A DNA stretch of 64,000 nt from Echinometra lucunter. Lineage: Eukaryota; Echinodermata; Echinoidea; Camarodonta; Echinometridae. Position numbers and translations under genes: made by a program. The notes under the pieces were generated by a model that made no database searches, was not told the origin of the DNA, and saw nothing but the letters and a program-made list of their open reading frames with translations. Location: the NCBI GenBank assembly GCA_029962745.1, contig CM057162.1, forward strand, positions 12,681,874-12,745,873. The letters run 5' to 3'. Shown piece by piece: positions 22,081 to 34,740 of the stretch. Numbering within the stretch: the first letter of the stretch is position 1; every line of letters begins with the position of its first letter.

Positions 22081-22900
22081 ATTTGGTACGCGAGTCGGAA
22101 GAAACCCCCTGGCAGGCGCGCCGGAAGGGTCCCAGCTTTATTTATTTATTTTTTTTTTTTTTTTTTTTTTTTTTTGGGGGGAGGGGTTCAAACACTCTTG
22201 GGGGCCCATCCCAAACCTTTATGGGGGCCCACCTCAAATGCTTACTACCAGCATACAACGTACCCTATATACACCTCCCCCGCCCCCGAACAAGCACAAT
22301 TATCCCCCCCCCCCCTTTTACACATATTTATATATATATAAAAGGACAAGTTTAGAATTTTTTAATAAAAAAGATACTGTTATCAAAAACTGTTTCCCAT
22401 CTTCTCTCATCAATAGTACTGAAACATGATTATTTGTTCACCGCTTTAAGCATGTTACGATGGCGAGAGAGACTCAGGAGACCGAACATGGCAATGGGAG
22501 GGTTATGAATGGCACACTGGTAGATTTTGCCGATGGGGCCGACACCCTTTGCCCGAAAATTAACTATTCAGTTTCACAACTTTGTCCCCGCGAGCGAAGC
22601 GCAGAGTTTTTACAGTTTGGGTGGTGAAAATGTATAGAAATTTCTTATTCGGGCAATATGAAAAAATACGGGGGCCCTTATGCCATTATGAGGATACTGA
22701 GGGGGGGGGGGATAATAAGCAAGCATCTGCCCCGTTGCTTCTAATTACTATACGAGGGAGCGTAGCGAACATTTTGATTTTTGAATGCTGAAAGTTTGCA
22801 TTTAAAAGCACTAATCATGTCAATATGCTCATTTTGCATGGTCGTATATGATCCGCTTCCGACGCCTATGCCCCCCTGTTGAAAGTAAATTTATTTCCCC
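22081..22900. repeat. Decayed G/C-run mobile-element remnants
   Basis: A poly-T tract (22141..22175), GGGGGCCCAT/CCCAAACC blocks, poly-C (22304..22316), CGAGCGAAGCG, poly-G (22699..22710) and AGCGTAGCG. These are the composition signatures of the CAGTGGCGTA element class seen elsewhere, but no paired ends can be defined. Reading frames here are not genes. Confidence 0.45.
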
Positions 22901-23589
22901 GGCGTGAAGCATTCAAGAATAGTCTGTTACTCTCGGACAATTATCGGGTCCTAACAGATTTCGCGTTCAGTGCTAAGATTTTTTAATCTCCGCGTTGGAA
23001 ATTTAAAACAAAAATGGAAATACGGCATTCACGGGCATAAGACTGATGAAAGTTAAATAATTAATCACTGACAAACATTAACGCATAATGCTTGTATAAA
23101 ATGGTATGTAAGAATGTGATTTTAAAAAATATTTTAAAAAACGATAAAGAAAGGGATGGTACGGAACAAGAAGAAAATACTACATGAATAGCATAGAAAC
23201 ACAATGATGGCATGAATTTTGTAATAGCAGCATACCAGCATTTGTGTAACCCTTTTGCACGAAGGACGTTATATGACACTCGAGGGCTGGTTCAACGACT
23301 AGAGCTATGATTCGCAGTAGTCTTTAGGCACAGACCCTAACTGAGACTTTATTGAAATGCATCGCGTCTTGAGAGAAGCTTAGCAAGACAATAATTGGTC
23401 CGGAGTAGCTATAGCATATGATCCCCATTGACCCCCCTTGGTCTCCTACTTGTTTGTGCCTGCAAAGTAGACTCAGTGTTGTATGGGTTATATCATGTTC
23501 TAGTAGGATCCATGGTTATATCATAATCCAAGATATCATAATGGAACACTCAGTTGTCACCATTGTGAACTGCCGGTTGCTCTGTTGCC

Positions 23590-24215
23590 ATTTTTAGTCC
23601 AATCGTTATTTGACGGTCTAGCAGCAGCATCTGCATCAATTCGCCTATCACGATTTCTTGACGTCTATAATGACCATTTGGTCCATTTATCATTTTGTCT
23701 AATAATCAGTTCGATCGTCTAATGATCAATTGGTCTATAACCATCTCGTCTAAACATCATGATCCAATAACCAACTGTTCACAGCCATTGGGTACAAATA
23801 CCAGTGTATGAGTCCAATAGTCTGGTCCAATGAGCTAAACATAAATACTTAGACTAAGTAAGTGATGTCATAATTAACGGATGAATTGATATTAGACTAA
23901 ATGGCTTACAGGGCACTTGGGGATTATACTAAGTGACAATTGGACCAATCGATAATTTACCAAATGGGAACTAGGCCTATCCATGATAGTAGTAGTTGTA
24001 GCAGCAGTAGTAGCAGTAGTAGTAGTAAGTTGTATACGGTATTATATTATTAAAGTGTAATTCAAGCTATTATCAAAAGTTCACGGCGATGACGGAAACG
24101 ATGTCGAAGGTTAATAATCACAATGTCCAGGTCAATAGATGTCGAAGATGAGATCGGAAACGATGTCCAAAACGATGTCCAAACCGATGTCCAATCTGAT
24201 GTCCAAAATCATGAA
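23590..24215 (+). repeat. Short-word repeats, including a 12-bp tandem array
   Basis: 23600..23960 is built from irregular TTTGGTC/GTCTAATNATC words, partly mirrored (GGACCAAT..CCAAATGG) near 23940. 24108..24210 repeats CGATGTCCAAAA about six times with drift. No coding potential. Confidence 0.6.
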
Positions 24216-24846
24216 AATGAGGTGACTTAAAGTGTTGACCGGAGGTCAATAGCAATCAGATAGTGATGACAATTTATACTTGACTCCAAGAACAGCATGA
24301 TAAACTGGCAAGTATGGGATAAATTATGGGGGGGGGGGGGGGAGAGAGAGAGAACTGTGGAGCTCTCAACTTACAGAAAAATCTTCCCCAAGACAAGAAC
24401 TGAATCTTCCTTTTTTGCTTTCTGGGTTATGATGACCGCTCCAGACTCAGCTATGAATACAAAACATTGCGATTCCTATTCCTTCCTTATGAGGTTAACA
24501 CACGGTCTAGATTAAAAGTTTTCATCTAAAATATGAATAACATACTGGAATATTCGACCTGGCCTGACAAAGCAAGACTGAGTCATTCATTCTATAAACT
24601 TCCACAAAGTATGCATCTGGTTACCTCAACATCTTTAAAAGATGTATTACAAGACAGAAAATGACTTGGAATGTTCTTCTTCTGGAGTTTTATTAGTTGT
24701 TATTTTTATGTGTGTTCTAGTTATTTTCTAGATGCAAAACCAACACTCAATGCACAGAATTATTTGTATTGTTACGTTGAACTGATGATAACGAAAAAGA
24801 AGAATGCCAAATGCATCTTGGATACATCATCTACAAACACTTGTGG

Positions 24847-25149
24847 TACTCTCTTAAAAAAAAAAAAAAGTGAACACGTTCACTCTGTTAGGGGTGAATT
24901 TCAGAAGAGAGTTGATTAAGAGTGAATTAAGAGTAAGAAATTGTGATATTCACTCTTTATTCACTCTTTTAGGGGTGACCGCAGTGATTACTCTAAATTC
25001 TTGAGTGATCACTGAGGTCATCCCTCAAATAGTGAATATCACAGTTTTTGCTCTTATTTCACTCTTAATTCACTCTAAATGCATTCTCTTCTGAAATTCA
25101 CTCCTAACAAGGTGAATGCTTTCACTCTTTTTTTTTTTTAAAGAGAGTA
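24847..25149. mobile_element. GAGTGAAT-word fold-back element, copy C
   Basis: Best-preserved ends of the family: TACTCTCTTAAAAAAA and TTTTTTTAAAGAGAGTA. Inner GTGAACACGTTCACTCTGTT and the central AGTGATTACTC / GAGTGATCACT arms pair. 303 bp, no protein. Confidence 0.85.
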
Positions 25150-25755
25150 TCGTACTTTCGGTTACTGACAGTAGGCTGATCATGTACAAAATAGGGATTA
25201 CGCAATACAAAGGAACCCCCCGTCTACACTGCATTGTCATTTGTCCTTGAAATAACTTCGTCAATAATTGATCGTTATTTCTTTGTCCGCTGAACTCCTT
25301 GGTTGTTTCGTAACGTTGATTGCATATACTTTGGCCATTTTATCCACCATACATTGAACGAATGAATGACAGTTATTGACAGAAGAGGAAACCACGGGGG
25401 TGGAGATTTCCTTTCTTCCATGACGATCTATAAACGGGGAGTGTATGAATATTTTTTATCTTCTTAATGATGTCTCCAATTACGATTTTTCACATTTTGT
25501 CTGTACATTGAACCAGTTTTCTTTTTTTTTTTTCAGTTTTAATTCGTATGATAGGCCTAAATTTATTTAGGCTCAGTGTGGAAAATAGGCATCCCAAATC
25601 ATGGGACTTTCCTTTCTGTTGGTATAGAATTTCCCATCAAAGATCATGAAGATAAGCTATTCATTAAAATATAAGTTTATCTCCTATAATCCTAAAAGGA
25701 ATTCGAACTGGGTATGCAGATTACTTTCGATTATCTTTATGTTCCTTATATTGAT

Positions 25756-26340
25756 TTAAAAGGAAATGAAAACCTGGAGAAAAATCAATTTTAATGAAAA
25801 GAGAGGATAGAAAAAAAGTTCCATTAAGATGGGTTGCGAAATGAGAAAGTTATGAAAGTTGGAAAAGTCTCCAACTAAATTATTTTATATTGCGATCCTC
25901 ACACTGGCAATGTCGCTTCAAAAATTCACGTTTTTGTGGACAGCTGTTAATATGTTTTGTACACATAATTTCATATTTTCTCCATTATCTCTCGAGAGGC
26001 AGCTGGTTTCCTTCTCAGTTCAATACATATCATGATCATGAGAAAATGTATTTGATACAAAATTACGTTGAATTCACAAAGAGACAAGCAGCATCTATAG
26101 AGATCATGGAGAAAATATCAGATTTTGTGTACAAAACATATTGGGAGTTATCCACAAAACCTGTTATTCTGAAGCAACACCATGTTGGCAAGTTGCCAAT
26201 ATGAGGAAGTAAATCGAGATTTTTCAAGCTTTCATAACTTCCTCATTTCGTAACCGATTTTGATGGAACTTTTTGAAATTGTTTCTCTAGTCTCTCTTTT
26301 AATTAAAAACGATTCCCCCGGGATTTTATTCTCCTAAGTT
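25756..26340. mobile_element. Fold-back element related to 10047..11114, core copy
   Basis: Arms AACCTGGAGAAAAATCAATT..GAGAAAGTTATGAAAGTTGG and CTTTCATAACTTCCTCATTTCG..CCCCCGGGATTTTATTCTCC are inverted about a centre near 26045. Homologous to the inner part of the 1.07-kb element; the outer arms are absent. Confidence 0.7.
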
Positions 26341-26464
26341 TAATGCTGTAAGGTGTTTTTTTTTCGTATGTTTTATTGGAATCAATCATTATTATAACAT
26401 TATACAGATGATCATCAATGATTAGACATGTATAACAGAAAACAAAACACTTAATAATTAGTTA

Positions 26465-26785
26465 TTGGTTTGTTGTTGTGGGTTTTTTTTTTCTTCAAGA
26501 AATGGCATCAAAAGTTATTGTTATTGTAATAAAACCACGGACATTATCTCTGGGGACAGTCAGGGACATCGCAGGCAGCAGAAACACGAGCGCCCCCCCC
26601 CCCCCCCCCCCGCCGGCCCTCAAGATCAGCCAGTCTACCAAATTCCCATCCAAGGTCCGCGCCACCCCAAGTCTGAACAGATTGAGCAAGTGGACACTCT
26701 GCAGGACTGTATGAAGCTATACAAGGGGTTACCATACAAGGACAATCAACACACGACCACCATCACTGATCATGGGCCTTTATAA
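26465..26785 (+). other. Orphan coding-like ORF, possible terminal exon
   Basis: An open frame to a stop at 26785. Its last ~75 codons look protein-like: a Pro run from a poly-C tract, then QDQPVYQIPIQGPRHPK, EQIEQVDTLQDCMKLYKGL and a Thr-rich end. AG acceptors (cttcaag at about 26500, ggacatcgcag at about 26574) precede it. I do not recognise the family and see no partner exons upstream. It could be the last exon of an unseen plus-strand gene, an exapted relic, or chance. The minus-strand overlap is a shadow of the poly-G run. Confidence 0.25.
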
Positions 26786-27224
26786 TTATGAAGCCCGTCC
26801 AAAGAAAATCACTCGGTCGAATATTTATACTATTCCTTGAAAAGAAAAACAGGCAAGATAAACTAATATATATAAGTTTCCATTAAAAAAGCATAACATA
26901 ACCTCTTTTACCTTACGAAATGGCTGGATAATTGACTGCAAGTATTTTGTTTTTTCAAAGGTTATATTTGATGGGATAAAATCTAAATCGTATCATCCCC
27001 TCTCTACGCCCATTTTTGTTGCCACGCATTTCTCTATGCTTTTGGAATGTGACTGTTTTTCCTACAAAAAAAAATGCACGTACTGCTTCAATGCCCCACC
27101 TCAGCTCCCCCTAAATTAGTACAAACAAGAAGTTTTGGTACATGTACTTAAAATCATCAAAATGACATAATCTATTTCCTTGGACTTTCAATGCCCACTT
27201 TCTGAGGATTCGTGGATCGACGAC

Positions 27225-27264
27225 CCACGAGATGATAATAATAAAAATGATAATAATAACAATG

Positions 27265-27325
<61 letters not shown>

Positions 27326-27556
27326 CAATAATAATAATGATAATAAATAATGATAATGATAATTATAATGATTAATAATAATAATAATAATAATAATAAA
27401 AATGATAATAATAATAAAAATAGCAATAACAATGATAATAATAATAATAATTATTATAATAATAATAATAATAATAATAAAAAGAAGAAGAAGAAGAAGA
27501 AGAAGAAGAAGAAGAAGAAGGAGAAGGAGCTCTAGAAGAAGAAGAAGAAGGAGAAG
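27225..27556. repeat. (AAT)n and (AAG)n microsatellite block
   Basis: AAT/GAT triplets to 27480, then AAG triplets with GGAGAAGG interruptions. The Leu-, Ile-, Asn-, Tyr-, Lys- and Arg-rich frames on both strands are artefacts. Confidence 0.95.
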
Positions 27557-27726
27557 GCAAGCTTGCTTGAAACAACTCATATCCTGTGCTAAGTCCTAAA
27601 TTAGAAAGAGAAGTGAGCAATTATGGGAAGAGGACTTGTTTGATACATTATAAAAACAGATGACCCTAGATTTCCGAGAGAAGTCCGATTGCTGTTAAAT
27701 GTACCGACGGAACATGAAGTTGTGGA

Positions 27727-27784
27727 AATAATAATAATTAAAAAAATAATAATAATAACGATAATAATAATAATGATAATGATA

Positions 27785-27833
<49 letters not shown>

Positions 27834-27868
27834 TAATAATAATAATAATCATAACAATAATAATTTTG
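27727..27868. repeat. (AAT)n microsatellite
   Basis: A second AAT/GAT triplet run, separated from the first by about 170 bases of unique sequence. Confidence 0.95.
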
Positions 27869-28281
27869 TTTACCCAGGGAAGATTGAATTTCCTTACGTA
27901 TTTCCATATTTTGTTGGTCTTGTAGGCTGGCATTCAGGTGGGTCATCCAGTTGAACCCTGGGACCTTTTTCATTAATACTTAGTATATTTTCTTATAAAT
28001 AAATTGGTTCGTTGCAGTCTACTGCAAGCCGTCAGTGCCCTGAGAATTATATGCCCTATTCAGCTAACATGATATTGTTACAGGTACTGTACATGCTTTT
28101 AATGAGATAAAAATTCACAAATGAAAGTGTATTTGTTGACTTATCCCCTATCCTTATCACTTGGCCATACGGTATCACTGAAGCATGGCAAGCATTTAGG
28201 TCTACACATCGTGATCCGAAACATATGGCGTTCAAGGCAAACTGAGGGAAAAGATATGGTAAATAAAACATAAAAGTTAAG

Positions 28282-28600
28282 TGGCGTAATGAGCCAAAGA
28301 TATTTTTTTTGGGGGGGTGCCCTATCCTTCCAAATTTCCAACCCCCTCAGAAAAAAAAAATAGGAGGCGTGTAGCTGCAGCAAGTAAAATAAGAAAAGCC
28401 CTAAACATGCAAAAGAAAGATGAAGACATTCGGAAGATTTTCAGGAAAATTCGATGCAATGACAGTGTTAAAGAGATACAAACAATGACTAAAAGAACAT
28501 GTTGGGCGTTAAAAAAAAAAACATGTGGGGCTGCAGCCCCCTCCCCTTCCCCCTCTGAAAAAATAAACTCACCAGTATCTATTCTAGTGAGTCTGACAAT
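28282..28600 (+). mobile_element. Fragment of CAGTGGCGTA-type element
   Basis: AGTGGCGTAATGAGCCAAA followed by a G run matches the left end of the element at 12125. A second G/C-rich patch lies at 28530..28556. No matching right end was found, so it is a truncated or decayed copy. Confidence 0.5.
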
Positions 28601-28870
28601 GACTTGATCATCATTCTAATGAAAATTATTCGGCCCTACGTCTTAAGGGTTCAAGGGGTATGCATCACGGGATTATGAACTCCATTTACTTCCAGAATTA
28701 TGAACCATAGCATTCTGATAGCAGGCTAACTTTACCTTAATAATGCAAAATTTTAAAAATGGGCTAAATAAACTAAGCTTAAACCTCACCTCTCAGACTG
28801 GTCTACGCAAGGTTTAACTTCAATTAGTATTCTAATAACCTGGTTTAGCTAAACCCGGGCTTTATACTCA

Positions 28871-29017
28871 GGGTCCCGTTTCATAAAATTTGTTATCAGT
28901 AACAACTGCCTCATTTCTATGACAAATTTGCCCTCAGCCAATCAGATACAAGGATTTCAGTAGCTTATAAGAGTTATAGCAATTTGTTATTGATAACAAG
29001 TTTTATGAAATGGGGCC
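28871..29017. mobile_element. Fold-back element with GGG..CGTTTCATAAA ends (variant 2)
   Basis: GGGTCCCGTTTCATAAAATT at the left faces AAGTTTTATGAAATGGGGCC at the right. TTGTTATCAGTAACAA pairs with TTGTTATTGATAACAA. The core CAGCCAATCAGAT..AGGATTTCAGTAGCTTA is shared with 61012 and, truncated, with 16947. Confidence 0.8.
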
Positions 29018-29491
29018 TTGGATTCATTGCCATGGAGATAGTACTGCACATGCTTAGTTATAGTGGCCCTGAAGTACGCTCGATAACAGGTCATGTAGGA
29101 CGCGAATTTCGCGACCAAGTCGGAAAAATTCCGAGAAAAAAAATCACTGGAAAGCACACATACACACACAAAAAAAAAAGCTCTGCCCAAAGGAGGGCCG
29201 CTGACGATTCGGCCGGCCCCACTTATCCGCCATAGGGTAAAGGCATAAGACATGTCAGATAGAGGGAATTTTTTTTCCTCGATTCAGACAGAGCTTTTTA
29301 TTTACACAATGTACCATTTTACAATGAAATGATTTGCGAGTGTAGCTATTAGCACGGCAAGTGGGGGGGGGGGGGGGGGGGGTCATGACCCCCACCCTTG
29401 TCGTGCATTGAAAAAAAATAATAAAATGAGAGAAAGGAAGGGGGAAAGGGTTTTTCTTAAGGCCTCTTAACTCCCTCAGAAACACTTTTTT

Positions 29492-30140
29492 TTCTAAATT
29501 GAATGAATGAACAAAATACTTGTATGCCGAGCAGATGGAATCTTTTTAATTAGCTTTCAATAATTATTTTCCGTATGGGTGTATTTTGGGGACGGGGTGA
29601 AAATTTAGACTACAGGATAACTGTTGGCAAATTTAGGGTCAAAACCGAAATACTTGTCTGCAAATTTATGTATCACAACCTTAGTTAAATGTTCTAGCGA
29701 TTATTAACTGCAAAACTAAACACATTATATAACTGATAAAATACATGGAAAAATATCTACGGTACATCAAACAACAAAAGGAACTTTAAAATCACATAGA
29801 TAAATACTATTTTTTTTCTAAAATAATGAATGAACGAAATACATGTATGCCGAGCAGATGGAATCTTTTTAATTAGCTTTCAGTAATTATTTTCCGTATG
29901 TATGTATATTGTGGGGCGGGGTGAAAATTTAGACTGCAGGATAACTGTTGGCAAATTTAGGGTCAAAACCGAAATATTTGTCTGCAAAGTTATGTATTAC
30001 AACCTTAGTTAAATGTTCTAGCGATTATTAAACTGAAAAACTAAACACATTATATAACTGATAAAATACATGGAAAAATATCAGCGGTACATCAAACAAC
30101 AATAAAAGGAACTTTAAAATCATACAGATAAATGCTATTG
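29492..30140 (+). repeat. Tandem duplication, about 323-bp unit x 2
   Basis: ATGCCGAGCAGATGGAATCT occurs at 29525 and 29848. The following about 300 bases (CTTTTTAATTAGCTTTCA.., GGTGAAAATTTAGACT.., AAACACATTATATAACTGAT..) recur with few differences. Non-coding. Confidence 0.9.
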
Positions 30141-30589
30141 CTGCCGATGCTTGCGGATTCATTTTTTTTTCTTTTTTCTTTTTTTTTTTTGTTCATTTTT
30201 TTTTCACGAGTTGTCAACAATCTTGCACAACAGGTGCCCACAAGTAACAAGTTATGTCATGATCGATATGCAAGCTATGCAACGATGTAGTAAAAGACAT
30301 GTCTTGTGTGCCTGAATGATAACAATGACCTAATCATCACGAGGACACACCTTTATACTTTTCGAGTCATCCCGGCGCGTAATCAATGTTGCGTTATTCC
30401 TATTGTCACCAGTCGGGAAACAAACAGAGGCGTAGGTTGGAGGGATGTGCTGGGTCTTGATGAGTGTAACGCACACTGATACAGGGTCATTCGGGATAGG
30501 GTTTGTTCGTCTGTCATATCAGGGTCTCTCAGTTGTGAATTCCCTTTCATCTTCCCTTTTCTCTCTTCCTCTGTCTTTCTCTCTCACTC

Positions 30590-30632
30590 CTCTCTCTCTC
30601 TCTCTCTCTCTCTACATCTCTCTCTCCCTGTT
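30590..30632 (+). repeat. (CT)n microsatellite
   Basis: TCTC run after a pyrimidine-rich stretch. Confidence 0.9.
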
Positions 30633-30663
30633 TGGGGCACTTTCCCGCATGTACATGTGAAGA

Positions 30664-32030
30664 GTTTATATGCAAAACCCCCGATAAACGCCATTTTTGA
30701 AAATTCTAAAGTAAGGTTACCATCATAAATACTTTTCAAATGACGTATTGGTCATTAGATATGAAGGTATATTGTTGAAGTTACGGTCAAAAGTAGCCAA
30801 TATTTTCTTATCATTTTCTTTATTTTTCTTGATCTTCAATTGCAAATATATCAATTCGACAAAAATTGATATATTTTGCATTCAAACTCTTCATGTATAC
30901 CATCTAATGTAGCGCTACGCCAATGGAAACACGTACAAGAAGGATTTTTTGTTTGAAAGTATACTCTATTAGTAAAGTGAAACAATTCCAATCAAGTAAA
31001 ACTGATAACTGCAGGGGAGCTTTCTTTTTTTTTTTTTTTTTTTTTTTTAAAGTTTTATTCTTTTTTCTCAACATATACAAAGCCAGAAGCACTTACTGAT
31101 ACAAATTTTGAATTACTGTAAAGTCTTATTGTATCATATAAGACTTTAAGAACGCAAGGATCGTTCTTAAACCTTTTCAACAAAAAAGGGATGTTTCTAC
31201 TAATATTATATTTGATAAATGTAAGAAAACTAAGTTTTCCAGAATGGTTACTACTAAATTCCATTGTACAGACAAGATATACTTCCCTTATTGGGAGAGA
31301 AAGAGTTGGTTTAAAAAAAAAACATATACAAAAAAACCTCTATAAATACTAAAGGCAAGGGGAGGAGGAGTTGGTCTAGCTTTAACGACCGCCGGTAGTT
31401 CTTGTCTTCTCCTACAAACTGCCTCTGATCGGACGCAGAGGGCAGTTTCTCGAAAACAATGACAGCTGTACACAGTCATAACTTTGTCCGTCAACTTTGG
31501 AGATGTCTCTAAACTTCCTAAATCGTTTCACGAAGACCTTACACCAACTAGAAATGTTGTGATATCGATGCTATTGGCGAAGATATGTGCCGACACATAG
31601 ACTTGCCGCAATTACACATATATTTTTGTAAAAGAGTTTTCTTTAAATTAATTGTTTAATTTTATAATTACCACAAACCACCGATGTTAAACTGCAAATA
31701 TTTGAATGAATAAACGCAAAGATTAGAAAAAGTTGTAAGGTGTTAGAATATAGATACAAAATACGTTTATATTATAGAATGCAGCTATGGTTGAGTTCGT
31801 TATCGTGTTTAAACTTGGGTACCCCCCCCCCCGGACACTTTCATCTGTGAGTTTATTAACTAAACCCTTATATTCATGAGTAAAAGATTATGAAATAAAA
31901 GGTTTATCCAGTGTTTAAAGACTTAACCAAAACATTGCTATGCAAAATATTGACAAATTACAATCTGAAACATGAATGTTAAAAGTGTTTAAAGTATTCC
32001 GTTTAAGAATTTATGATAGCAAAAAATCTT
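30664..32030. other. Intergenic, no gene seen
   Basis: AT-rich. Contains a poly-T tract (31022..31049), scattered short frames without homology I recognise, and a poly-C run at 31825. No splice-bounded coding segment seen. Confidence 0.5.
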
Positions 32031-32035
32031 CATGA

Positions 32036-32815
32036 ATATGGGTATTAAAACTGCAGACGATGCCTTTGATCATGCCCTGCCTGACGTGGCAGAATTATGT
32101 GTTTTTGTGAAATTTATACAATCATGGAAAAAAACCCTCAAGGAAACCTTTTTCCAGATCTTTTGATATGAGAAATATGAAATATATTAGATATCGCTAT
32201 CACACACAAGGATAAATGAGTGGTTTCAGGAAACTGTAGAAAAGATAGATCTGCATTGTTTTTTTAATCTGTGCAGGGTCACTTTTAGCCAGCCATAAAT
32301 TACCCAATTAATACATGTGATGGCGCTGCATATCGACTAAAAACAGAGCCATTTATTATACAGAGTTGGGCAACTCTGATTCAGCAGGTTTCAACAAGGC
32401 GCGTATCAACGTAGATGAGGTTTGGGTGTATGGGTATGAAAACTGCAGACGATTCCTTTAATCATACCTTACCTGACGTACGTGGCAGAATTATATGATT
32501 TTGTGAAATGTTACAATCACAGAAGAAACCCCTCAAGGAAACTTCTTTCCAGATCTTTTCATATGAAAAATATGAAATAAATTATTGCTACATAAACAAG
32601 GATTAATGATTGGTTTCAGGAACCTGTAGAAAAGATAGATCTGCATTGTTTTTTTAAATCTGTGTAGGGTCCCTTTTGGCCAGCCATAATCTACCCAATA
32701 AATGACACGTGATGGCGCTGCATATCGACTAAAAAAAACAGCCATTTAATACACAGAGCTTGGGCAACTATGACTCAGTATAGGTATCACCAAGGAGCGT
32801 ATTGCTTTGTTATAG
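32036..32815 (+). repeat. Tandem duplication, about 392-bp unit x 2
   Basis: AAAACTGCAGACGAT recurs at about 32047 and 32439, followed in both by CCTGACGT..GGCAGAATTAT, CCTCAAGGAAAC, AAAGATAGATCTGCATTG, GATGGCGCTGCATATCGACT and TTGGGCAACT. The copies differ by small indels. The unit carries no intact frame. Confidence 0.9.
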
Positions 32816-34015
32816 GCGAGCACAATACAAAAGAAATTGCACCATGTTATAACCTACTGAGACCGAGTTGGCCAAACTCTGTCTTTAAATGGCTCTGACC
32901 AGGGCTGTACGCAGAATTTTTTTTTTTTCCGGGAGATAATAATTATAATAATAAATTGTATTTATAATGCACTTAATACAAATGTTTCTAAGCGCAAGAA
33001 AGAAAAAGAAAATGATAAGAAAGAAAAATGAAATATCAGCTAAATACGGACAAACAGAAAAGTCAAATATAACACAGAAAAAGACTAAACTTATAAGAAT
33101 TGAATGGAATCATCATGAACATTGGTAAATACTAAGCGTGTTAAGACTATAACATAAAATGAACTTTATTTTCAATTATTTATTACTGCGTCATAACTAT
33201 ATGAATGCGTAATTTGTTCGAAGAAAGACGCAAGCAAGGGTGCGAACCGACCGAGCTGGTCACGAGGGCGCTTTTGTATTTTTGAAATTGAAATTAAAGG
33301 ATCTCGTGTACACCATGGTGGATTTTGGGAAAAAAAATCGGTTAAAAAAAATTTTAGTCTGTTCCTGCTGTCCCGCTGTTCCTGCCATGGCTTTGACTAA
33401 AAATATATGATGGGTTTGGAGGCGTCATAAGTCCTTGTCTCGAAAGTTGTCTTTGATCTTGATAAAAACGGCTCAGTTTGCGAAACATTTGCGCAAACTT
33501 GAATGAACCCTCCATCATTTCCAAACCTTTGGAATAATGAGATTGATTTCTTTCTTCTTGTCCCCCCCCCCCCCCCCATTTCTTTATGTCTAAGTTATAG
33601 ATTGAATTGTTCACATTAAAACTTATTTTTCTTCCAGTTATTTGATAAAAAAAATAACGATTTCAAATGATACTCTTACGGAAAGTTCATTAATATGAAC
33701 CCTCGGAAAATGGACCTTTGGAGACCCCCCCCCCCCCCCCCGAACATTATTTTGAAAGGAAACTTTGAAGCGAGGCCTTGGCTCATTGCTTGTCTGACTC
33801 ACTCATGAGAGGCGATCAATTCCATTATGGGTGATTAATAGCAGCGCATAGGGGGTATCTGTTCATTGTTGATAATTTATCTAATATTCATGAACTGTTT
33901 ATATTGAAACGGGATTGAAACTGAAGGATCCATGCACGAAAAATAACACAAACCCGGATAGTTTCTCGACTTTCGCTTCTCCTCCCCCTTTTTTCCATAC
34001 TGTTACCTGGGTTTG

Positions 34016-34237
34016 GGGAACAGGACGATGCAAAGACGATGCAAAGTCCTCATGCAGAAACGGGGCTACAACAGGGATGGAAAAAACTACTTGCGACTGC
34101 GGGGAGGATCAGATGATGCAACACCTTTTTGGTCTGCCCCCTCCCTCCGACCAGAGCCATGCACTCTCAATGATCTGGAGGCTTTCAACACCAAAGCCAC
34201 ATCCTGCGCTCTGCACTGGACAGGAATTGTGGAGTGA
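34016..34237 (+). pseudogene. Non-LTR retrotransposon ORF2 C-terminal relic
   Basis: Across two frames I read GYNRDGKN..., TTCDCGEDQMMQHLFGL and then EPCTLNDLEAFNTKATSCAL followed by HWTGIV and a stop. This matches the Cys/His-containing C-terminal end typical of LINE reverse transcriptases (CDCG..QT..HL...C.L...CT..DL...ARHW). The frame shifts near 34140. The stop is followed by an AAG-rich tail at 34239..34257. It is a 5'-truncated, decayed insertion. Confidence 0.75.
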
Positions 34238-34593
34238 CTCGAGAAGAAGAAGAAGACCTGGGTTTGGGGCATCTTCACACTATGATCAGGTGATCGAACT
34301 TCTTTGACAAACTCATCCTGAAGTTTTGATAAGAGAATTTTCTTGTATAGCGCTCATGTCTGGCACCGATTAGCCAAGCAACTTCTGGCACTCCATTAAT
34401 GTTAGGCAAGTTGCCATCATATTCAAGCAAAAACTGAAAATTTACCTGTTCCTCATAGCTTATATTAAGTAACATTTCAAGTTCACAATAATTCTATCAT
34501 AATGATCTGGTACTTTTTTAAAATATAATTTTGCAATGGGCTTATTATTCAGTTATCTGATCTCTGCTTCCTATCATGCCTATAGCTTTAACC

Positions 34594-34675
34594 TTTTTTT
34601 TTTTCATATTGCTGTAAACTAGGTTTGTGCAACACATTTTGTAAAGTGGTCTAAGAATCCATTCTGGGCTGCATT
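34594..34675 (+). repeat. Direct repeat flanking SINE, left copy
   Basis: About 80 bases from TTTTTTTTCATATTGCTGT to CATTCTGGGCTGCATT reappear, apparently unchanged, at 35055..35134. The two enclose a SINE and a (TAG)n tract. Confidence 0.9.
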
Positions 34676-34740
34676 GTATTTCATGAAAAGAAATTATTAC
34701 AATATTTGCATTATAATTGTGATTACTATTATCATAATAA

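Noticed and set aside
27188..27973. Long open frames rich in Leu, Ile, Tyr, Asn, Lys or Arg
   Set aside because: All are translations of AAT/AAG/ATT triplet microsatellites and lack any other content.
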